DNA of 64,000 bases, from contig CAUYUJ010021693.1 of the NCBI GenBank assembly GCA_963575745.1, forward strand, positions 526,768 through 590,767, in the 5' to 3' direction. The DNA comes from Prorocentrum cordatum. Taxonomy: Eukaryota > Sar > Dinophyceae > Prorocentrales > Prorocentraceae. How positions within the stretch are numbered: the stretch's first letter is position 1; every line of letters starts with the position of its first letter. The translations under genes and the position numbers were made by a program. This document shows positions 57,146 to 64,000 of the stretch, one piece after another. The notes beneath the pieces are model-generated. The model had not been told where the DNA came from. It worked only from the letters and a program-made list of their open reading frames with translations, and did not search any database.

Positions 57146-57148
<3 letters not shown>
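56990..57148. repeat. TCC trinucleotide microsatellite
   Basis: CTCCTC and CTCGTC triplets that pass without a break into the TCA array. Confidence 0.9.
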
Positions 57149-57202
<54 letters not shown>

Positions 57203-57211
57203 ATCATCATC

Positions 57212-57268
<57 letters not shown>

Positions 57269-57269
57269 G

Positions 57270-57306
<37 letters not shown>

Positions 57307-57314
57307 TCATCATC

Positions 57315-57346
<32 letters not shown>

Positions 57347-57720
57347 CATCATCATCGCATCATCATCATCATTATCATCATCAGCAGCAAAATCATCATC
57401 AGCAGCATCGTCATCCTCAGCATAATCGACTGCATCATCATCATAATATGGATCAGCATCATCAACAGCATCAGCAGCATCGCCAACAGCAGCATCATCA
57501 CCATCAGTTCAAGTGTCATCATCATCATCATAATGAGCACATTCGTCGTCATCAACATCAATATCATCATCAGCATCAGTATCAGCAGCATCATCAGTTT
57601 CATCATCAGCACCATCAGCAAGATCATCATCATCATCACCATCATCATCAACATCATCATCATCATCATCATCCTCATCATCATCATCATCATCATCATC
57701 TTTATCAACATCATCATAAT
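57149..57720. repeat. TCA trinucleotide microsatellite, 0.57 kb
   Basis: Near-perfect (ATC)n to about 57355 with a few phase shifts, then mixed with CAGCAT and CAACAT. Poly-His, poly-Ile, poly-Ser, poly-Met and poly-Asp frames are artefacts. Confidence 0.95.
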
Positions 57721-57772
57721 CCTCTCTATGTGTCATCCCTCTCCTCCGCTTCTTCATCTTCTTCTTCTTTCT

Positions 57773-57897
57773 CCCCCGCGTGTTCCCTCAAGGGTTTCCA
57801 CCACGACTGGGGGCACACAGTGTCGACAACGTTCGGCCACATGGGCGATTCAAGAAAGCAGGGGGTGGTGGCGATTCGCAGTAGGCGTCTTCGATTA
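57773..57897 (-). repeat. Module B, copy 3
   Basis: Plus strand CCCCGCGTGTTCCCTCAAGGG, then GGCCACATGGGCGATTCAAG and CGCAGTAGGCGTCTTCGAT. On the minus strand IEDAYCESPPPPAF and, after frame changes, PMWPNVV and VPPVVVETLEGTRGG. Directly preceded by a CTTCTTCTT-rich tract. Confidence 0.5.
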
Positions 57898-58076
57898 GAG
57901 AAAATAGAAATGACGGGGGGGAGCGGTGTACCGTAAAATAGTCACGCTACGACTCGCCCACGACCCACCATCGAGCCAACCAGTCCGTGAACTAGCCCAC
58001 TTACATGCTCGACAGCCAGACACGACGCAATCATTCCAAGAGGGCACATACTGCCTGGGGCGACTGCCGACAGCCC

Positions 58077-58165
58077 TCCCCCTCCTCCTCCTCCTCCTGC
58101 TGTTCCCCTTCCTCCTCCTCCTCCTCCTCCTCCTCCTCCTCCTCCTCCTCCTCCCTCCTCATCCT
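58077..58165. repeat. TCC trinucleotide microsatellite
   Basis: (CTC)n with one interruption. The following sequence to 58930 is unrecognised apart from the repeat at 58290-58445. Confidence 0.9.
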
Positions 58166-58289
58166 CCCTCCTGCCCCGTCGAAATAAAACTCACAAACTA
58201 CTTAAACAGGACGAGTCCGCACAGACCGCCCCGGAGCGCCACGGAACGGCGGCACGACCAGAGCCCTGTACACTATGGTAAGTCAGCTC

Positions 58290-58445
58290 ACGTAGCTGAT
58301 GTTCCCGGCGACTCCCGGCGCCAGAGGCACTCAAGCATCCAGAAATGCGAACAGCGGCAGGGCAGAAACAAGCTGCTTGCAGCAAATTTCGCAACCTCCC
58401 CTTTCCCAATCAACTCCGTTTCGTCCGATCAGAAGGGTTTGGGGG
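58290..58445 (+). repeat. Dispersed repeat shared with 48845-49035
   Basis: Counterpart of the 48.9-kb copy: CTGCTTGCAGCAAATTTCGC, CTTTCCCAATCAACTCC and TTCGTCCGATCAGAAGG in order. Confidence 0.5.
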
Positions 58446-58932
58446 CAGAAGACAACCCGCGAGACATTCCACGAGACAGTCCACGTGACAATCCGCGTGT
58501 CAATCCATATTACAATCCACGTAAGGTCCCCGGAGCCTTAACGTTCTCAGAAGCCATAAGCAGTGTCTGAACGGTCTTGCTGAATGAGTGTCACAAGGAT
58601 CCTCCTGGTGTCAAAGCGACCTCATGCGACCAAACGACCAAGAACAAATCGAGCAGTTACCATTAAACATATGTTTCGCATGGGCTTGTCTGGGTCGCTG
58701 GCTGCGGCATGGCTGCCCCGACGGCGACGACGGTGCCGACGACGAACTGGGACCATCTTTTGAGTCGTCCACTTCCCGGAGCGCTGCGACCCCCCAAAGG
58801 AATTTCATAATCGCTTGCTCGCGTTACAGTTGGGGCAGGAGAGCCCGCATCACTCTTCCAGTGGGGGGGAGCAGGCCACCCACCCTCATGTTGCATCTTC
58901 AGGGGACCTTGTCTGTCCTATCGCGCTGCTAT

Positions 58933-59010
58933 CCGCGTCGAATCCGCGTCGAACGCTCCAAATCGGCGTCGAATCCATTCAGAATCCACGTCGAATCCGC
59001 ATCGAACATC
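58933..59010 (+). repeat. GTCGAATCCGC minisatellite
   Basis: Six or so units of GCGTCGAATCC / GCGTCGAACG / GCATCGAAC, related in wording to the ATCGAATCGG family. The GC-rich sequence from 59011 to 59656 holds no recognised gene. Confidence 0.6.
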
Positions 59011-59656
59011 TGCTAGAGTACAAGAGCAGACCGTCATTCACAGGACAGGCAAGGCCCCCCGAAGATACAACGTAATCACCCCCCGCGCCCCGCGGCCGCG
59101 CGAGGCGCGAGAGCGAGGCTCATCGTCGCGCGCCCGCGCCAGGCCTCCTCGAAGAGAAAGACGCCCCCGACGCCCAGTCTAGCCCAGGAGGCCGCGCAGA
59201 GTCCAGGCGGCGCGCACCGAGCTCGGACGGCGGGAGGAACGAGGAGGACGGGGAGGCGCGGCGAGGCGAGGCGCGCGTGTCCGCTGGCCGGCGGCTGGCG
59301 GGGCCCGGGGGGCCGGCGCGGGCGGGGAGGAGGAGGAGGCGGAGGCGGAGAGGAGGCCACCTGAAACCCCGAGCCGTCGAAGGCAATCGTCCTCCCCAGG
59401 TCCCTCCCGGTCCCCTCCCCCTCCTCCGCCGAGAGGGCCCCCGCGGGGGCAGTGCGTCCATGCGATGATCCTCAGGACGCGTGCTGGCGCCAACGTGTGC
59501 TTGCCCACCAGGGCCCTCGGTACGACACAGGCGAGTCCGAGAAGGGCCAGCACAGGCTGCGTGCCATCGGTGGAGCTGACGGGGTAAGCACACACTTGGC
59601 TAACACAAGTCCTGAGGATCATGTATACGTTCCGATTTCTCAATTTGGGACATATT

Positions 59657-59892
59657 TAGAGGCCCCCTAGATGGGGTCCGAGTAAATGGGGTCGGAGGAT
59701 CGCGCCGCATCGTCGATACATCGTCGATACATCGTCGATGCATCGGCGATGCATCGGTGATGCAATGGCGACGCCAGCGTGGAGAAGACCAGGCTCCACA
59801 TCGAGCCGCATCGCCAACGCATCGGAGATGCATCGGCGATGCAGCGCGATCCTCCGACCCCATCTGCTCGGACCCCATCTGGGAGGCCTAGA
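59657..59892. mobile_element. MITE-like palindromic element, copy 2
   Basis: Terminal inverted repeats: 59669-59704 (AGATGGGGTCCGAGTAAATG...) matches the reverse complement of 59845-59880 at 34 of 36 positions, and the outer TAGAGGCCCCCT / AGGAGGCCTAGA-type ends extend the symmetry to 59657 and 59892. Flanked by the 5-bp direct repeat ATATT (59652-59656 and 59893-59897), a candidate target duplication. The interior is a CATCGGCGATG/CATCGTCGATA minisatellite. No transposase. Confidence 0.7.
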
Positions 59893-59897
59893 ATATT

Positions 59898-61006
59898 GAA
59901 GGTCCTGACCCCGCATGTTCATCCTGAGCCGCTGTCTGATCGCCCTGGAGCCCCCCCGAGGCCGAAAATCGAGAGAACATCCGTCCTGATGTCCCAATAC
60001 AAAACATTGGACGCGTGTGCTCGGGAGTCCAGCCTCATCGCCCCAGAGCCTCTGCCGGGGTGCGTTCCAGCTAGCGTGAGGGGCTCGAAGTGTACAACAC
60101 GCCGTCTGGACGGCCAAGAAGCTCGGTGTACAGACGCCCCAGCTCCACAACCTGTGGGATGCTTGAGCGTCGTCTGTACGCCGAGATCCTTCGCCGAACT
60201 CGTTTGCTCTGTGGCCAAGCAACAACGCTGTGCATAAATCGAGCCCCTCCGAAGAGCGAGCAATTCAGGGAGAATCGAGCCGCGACGACGAGAGCGATCC
60301 AGGCGGCCCCAGAGAGGGCCGGGAGCGCAAAGAGATAACTTGACTGACGCCAGATGCCCGCTGACGTCTGCAACAAAGTCCGAGCCCGTGCCGCGCGAGC
60401 GGAACGGCTTGGCTTCAGCCAGGCCGCGCCTGACGTGGCACCTTAGGGGTCCCAAGACGGTGTGGTGGCACACCGCGCGGTGACCTGGAACTCCCAAGTG
60501 ACCTCACCGCACGGTATGATTTTCAGGGACCTCAGAGGCCCCAATCGCATCAAATCACCCTGAACTACTTGGGGCACATGTAGCCAACTGATAGGCTGAG
60601 CTAGTTAACAGAAAATGCGCCTGAGGAGCCGCTTCTAGTCGCCCCATCCCCTCAGCAACCCCAGGGGTGATCTCAGCAATCCCCACTCGAGCCACCTCAC
60701 AATGTGGTAACCGCACCGCCTGGATGCTCCCAGGGCACTGGCAGTGCCCAACCGGGCCGCGCACGTGGATCTACTGACCCAGGTCAATCCAAACCCGGGT
60801 CAATCACTCTTTGCAGGATCCTGAGAGATCCTGCAGCACCCTGCACCCTAGCCTGGGTCAGTGCACCCCTGGCTCTATAAGATCCTGTGAGATCCGGCGA
60901 TCTGGCTAAACCCCCGTTGGCATCCACCCCCGCCACTTGAGCCCCGACGCACACGCTGCAGGTCGCGGCCGGGGCGGGGCACGGGCGGGGGCTGCGCGGA
61001 GCGGCT
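59898..61006. other. Unrecognised sequence
   Basis: Mixed GC-rich sequence. Around 60780-60900 short words recur (GGATCCTGAGAGATCC, GATCCTGTGAGATCC, ACCCAGGTCAATCC / ACCCGGGTCAATC). No gene or RNA is identified. Confidence 0.3.
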
Positions 61007-61025
61007 GGGGGGGGGGGGGGGGGGG
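61007..61025. repeat. G19 homopolymer
   Basis: Nineteen consecutive G in a GC-rich context; a likely G-quadruplex and a likely site of sequencing length error. Confidence 0.8.
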
Positions 61026-63203
61026 CGCCTCGGTTCGCCGCCCGGGCGGCCCGCCGCAGCGCACATGGGCCGCGTGAGCGGCCTCGCGCACTCGCGGCGG
61101 GCGGGAGGCCCAGGCACTATCACTATCTCAGGTGGCCAAGCATGGGAGCCCCGCGTGGTCGCATGGGTGCCTCGCTCATGAGATTTAGTGGGCCCCCCAG
61201 TAAAACCACTAAATCCCACTTACGACTCCACCAAATACCACCAGGTCCCACTAGCACCCACTGTTTTTGGAGAAGGAGGGAGCGCGACCACAAAGCTTCA
61301 CCGCCTCAACCTCCACGGCTGCGCGAGTCAAAAGTCGCCAGACAAACCGGGAACACTAGCCGAGCCGACCTGCGACAAGCAAGCACATGCGCTGAACCGT
61401 GGTCTGAAGGATGAGCGAGCGCGCCGCATAGGAAACGACAGAAAAGAGCGAGAAGGAGAAAGCGCAAGGGAGGGAAAGGGGGAATTAGAAGCGAGATGCC
61501 TAATGCGGACGAACGGCGGCTTGCACTTGACACTAGCTGTACAAGCACGCACGAAGAGCATAACAAGGCGGGATCCACAAGCCGGTCCGGCAGGAGGGGC
61601 AGGGCGGGCGACAGCCGAGGCTCGCCGCGACCACACACTTCAGCCACGCGGTGGGGCGCAGTGAACTAGTTTGCGAAGGAGCAGAAGGAGTGAGGGACAC
61701 GGAGAGGAGGGGGAGGAGGAAAGCAGGGCACCAAGACAGATTCTGGCGTTCCAGGCGGTGGTGTACAGTGAAAGCCTAAACCCCTGAGTGACAGGGTGAA
61801 GCTGCAGATGAACATGAAGCTCAACGAATCCAGTGAACATCAAAGGTGGGAAGCGCGGCCGGCCGCCCCGAACCTGGCGCGACCTACGGGCCTCAACGCA
61901 CAGCCTGCGCGGACGGGCTGGCGCCAGAGCTCTGGCGCGGCAGCCGCCCCCTGGGGCCGAACGCCTCGCCCCGCAACCACGAGGGGCAGAGGCGAGAAGG
62001 GGAGGGGGCCGAGGGAGGAGGGGAGGGAACGGGGGGGCAGGGGAGGCAAAAATGGATTCCCCCCTGCGACGCCGCAGGTGCGCCGTGGCCGGGACAGGCC
62101 GGCGCTGACCCATCCGCATGGGCCAGAACGGCAGCAGCCCATCAAGGACGTCAACAGAACACTCACTGAATCCCACCCAATCAAAACAATCCAAACAAGT
62201 AAAAGGAATCAACTATCGAGTCCCATATTGTCAACCCGTACTAAATATCTCCCACGAAATCTAACTTGAGCACCCGCTGAATCCCACCCACTCAAATCTG
62301 AGCCATGTAAACTATATCTGTGGCGTCCAAGAGGGGGGACTTGAGATCCTGGCGTCGCAATTCTGTCGCACTGGGCGATCTTACCCTGTCATTGGCACTG
62401 GGAGCCTTACGGATCGATCCCGCCCGAGAAATGCCTCAGGGAAACGGGGTCCAGGAATCCCGTCGAGGTTTTGTTGAACGATGTTGCCATGATTTTCAAC
62501 CCTCTAGTCATTGCCCCCTTCTTGCCCCCCCCCCGACAATCAGACAAAGGTAGGATGATGATAAAGTTCAGACGACGATGCGGCAGGCTCGTGGAGCGAC
62601 GGCCTGCGCGTTTCTAACACCGCGTGGGCCGTTGAACCTTGGACGATCGCACCTTCCCGATAGCGAAGATCGCTGGATGTCGGCCGATTCCAAGCCCCTC
62701 TTCAACCTTCAATACCCGCGCCAGCCACGCCGCCACGTCGACACGGCGCGAACCTGCCGCAAACTAAGGCTGAGGCAGGATGATAAGTCCGGGTGAGGCT
62801 ACATCGGGGGTCTCTGAGATCCGGAGGGCAGGAAGGACGCATCGGGCGCCGCGTCCGTCCCAGAGCGCTCCGAAACGCCCCGAGAGCCCGAGAGCGCTCT
62901 GGAACGCTCTGGAACGAGTTGGGCCCGCCTGACACCTCCCTGCATGTCCTTCGGTCCCCAGAGGTTTTCGACCTCAGGGTGCCTTCCAGCAGCTGCGCCT
63001 CGCCGAGAGCGTTCCCGAAGTGCCCGAACCGTCCCGAACAGCCGCCGCAGACCCGAGTTACGAACTTGCAAGCCAGACGCCTCGCGTCGTTGAAAGAACA
63101 CGACGGATGGCGTTTCGTCGTTTTCGGCCTCCAGGGGACCTTGCAAGGCCCTGGCCCCGTCAAAAAGCTGCTCAGGATGAAAACTGCCCAAGGGAAAGGG
63201 CCA
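61026..63203. other. Mostly unrecognised sequence
   Basis: Purine-rich blocks at 61430-61500 and 61680-61730 and GC-rich sequence at 61840-62100. GAGATCCTGGCGTCGCA (62342) matches 49697, with similar sequence around it. GAGCGCTCTGGAACGCTCTGG at about 62890 resembles words near 50310 and 17870. No supportable gene. Confidence 0.3.
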
Positions 63204-63431
63204 GAGCGGTCAGCGTCGAATCGGGAAAAATCGTATCGGGCTGCATCGGCGAGAATGGGGAAATCGAATCGAGGAATCGGATCGAGTCGGAATCGAATCA
63301 GATCGGCTGCGCACCGATACACAACAGCGTCGTGCAAACGTCGGGTCGCATGGGGCCGTCGGAATATGGGAACCGCACAGGATCGGTCCGCCTGGAATCG
63401 ACATCGAGCCTGATCGATCAGATCGAAGAGT
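63204..63431 (+). repeat. ATCGAATCGG interspersed repeat, copy 4
   Basis: Same order of blocks as copies 1 and 3: CAGCGTCGAATCGGGAAAAA, GCATCGGCGAGAATGGGGAAA, ACACAACAGCGTCGTG, CGTCGGGTCGC, CGACATCGAGCC and GATCGAAGAGTACC. It has an extra ATCGAATCGAGG stretch. Confidence 0.7.
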
Positions 63432-64000
63432 ACCCTGAAAGTGTCGGGACTAACGGGGGAGGCGCACTGAAACAGGTCAAGGCGGCGGATGTCCGTGTGT
63501 GCCTGGCTACCCGACCTCTCGAAACCGCTCATTTGAAAGACTCGCCGTGCAACTGGGACTTGAGAGGAGTCGCACGAGGGAGGGATGAGGGAGGGAGAGA
63601 GGGATCGTTTAGGGGCTGAACTGAAAGACCTCCCGATCTCCGATTTGTCTAGAATCACTTAGACTTACTTGGATATACCTCGACGTATCTGGCCTGATCC
63701 CCGCAAGTCGGTTGGAGATAAGTCGTCGATGCCTTGGGGAAGGGAGGGAGGGAGATGGTGGTAGACAGTGGTCTTGCGGTCAGCGCGTGCTCAGAATGGC
63801 AGCACGTGCACAGAACATGATGCAGAGACCTCAAAGTTAGCGCAGATCTGCACGGAGACTGCACTTGCCTCTGACTGGAAGGAGCTGGGCGGGGGCGTTG
63901 CATGGAGATGGAGGAGGGACACGGACACGGACACGGACACGGCGTCTTCTCGTCTCGCGGCGCGGGACAGCCCTACGAGGGGCTAGGCGATGGCGCCTCG
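63432..64000. other. Unrecognised end of window
   Basis: Only a short GGACAC tandem (63915-63941, four units) is identifiable. Confidence 0.3.

Overview
The window reads as nuclear DNA of a dinoflagellate; I cannot name the genus from sequence alone. Four observations point that way: a truncated copy of the dinoflagellate spliced leader (TTTGGCTCAAG) at the 5' end of a retroposed mRNA; a LINE reverse transcriptase with a FADD active site of the kind common in dinoflagellate genomes; a minus-strand U6 snRNA-like sequence; and a GC-rich, gene-poor, extremely repeat-dense landscape with almost no recognisable single-copy genes. Most long open frames here are by-products of microsatellites that lack stop codons and are not genes.

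Layout. 0-2.4 kb: an AAC microsatellite and a 1.7-kb inverted-repeat (fold-back) element. 2.4-6.3 kb: a degenerate CAAGACGGCC repeat with a ~10.5-bp period, and a ~1-kb AGT/ACT microsatellite. 6.5-10.1 kb: three direct copies of a composite element (leader, GAC array, ~290-bp satellite, tail), two of them in a recent ~1.47-kb tandem duplication. Further copies lie at 51.2-52.9 kb (direct) and 18.6-20.3 kb (inverted). 10.4-18 kb: a LINE C-terminal scrap, the U6-like gene, an interspersed ATCGAATCGG family, a MITE-like palindrome, and CT- and G-rich tracts. 22.0-25.6 kb: a 5'-truncated, frameshifted LINE on the minus strand. 25.8-31.8 kb: the ~10.5-bp repeat again, with conserved modules that look protein-derived on the minus strand. 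33.1-38.3 kb: a 1.3-kb direct repeat (copies A and B); copy A is split by a processed mRNA retrocopy at 34373-36017. 36.2-41.2 kb: two long alternating purine-pyrimidine tracts. 41.2-46 kb: GC-rich tandem repeats and a TGTGTCTG array. 46-64 kb: further copies of the dispersed families, an endonuclease-only LINE relic (54.2-55.5 kb), a 0.57-kb TCA array, and a second MITE copy with a 5-bp target duplication.

The genes do not form a pathway. The common thread is retroposition: a LINE supplies the kind of machinery that can copy mRNAs, and the retrocopy at 34.4-36.0 kb carries the marks of such an event (leader relict at the 5' end, oligo(A) at the 3' end, a 22-bp target-site duplication, and an unoccupied copy of the same site 2 kb away). 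The retrocopy keeps an intact 406-codon reading frame of unknown function, the best candidate protein-coding gene in the window apart from the LINE.
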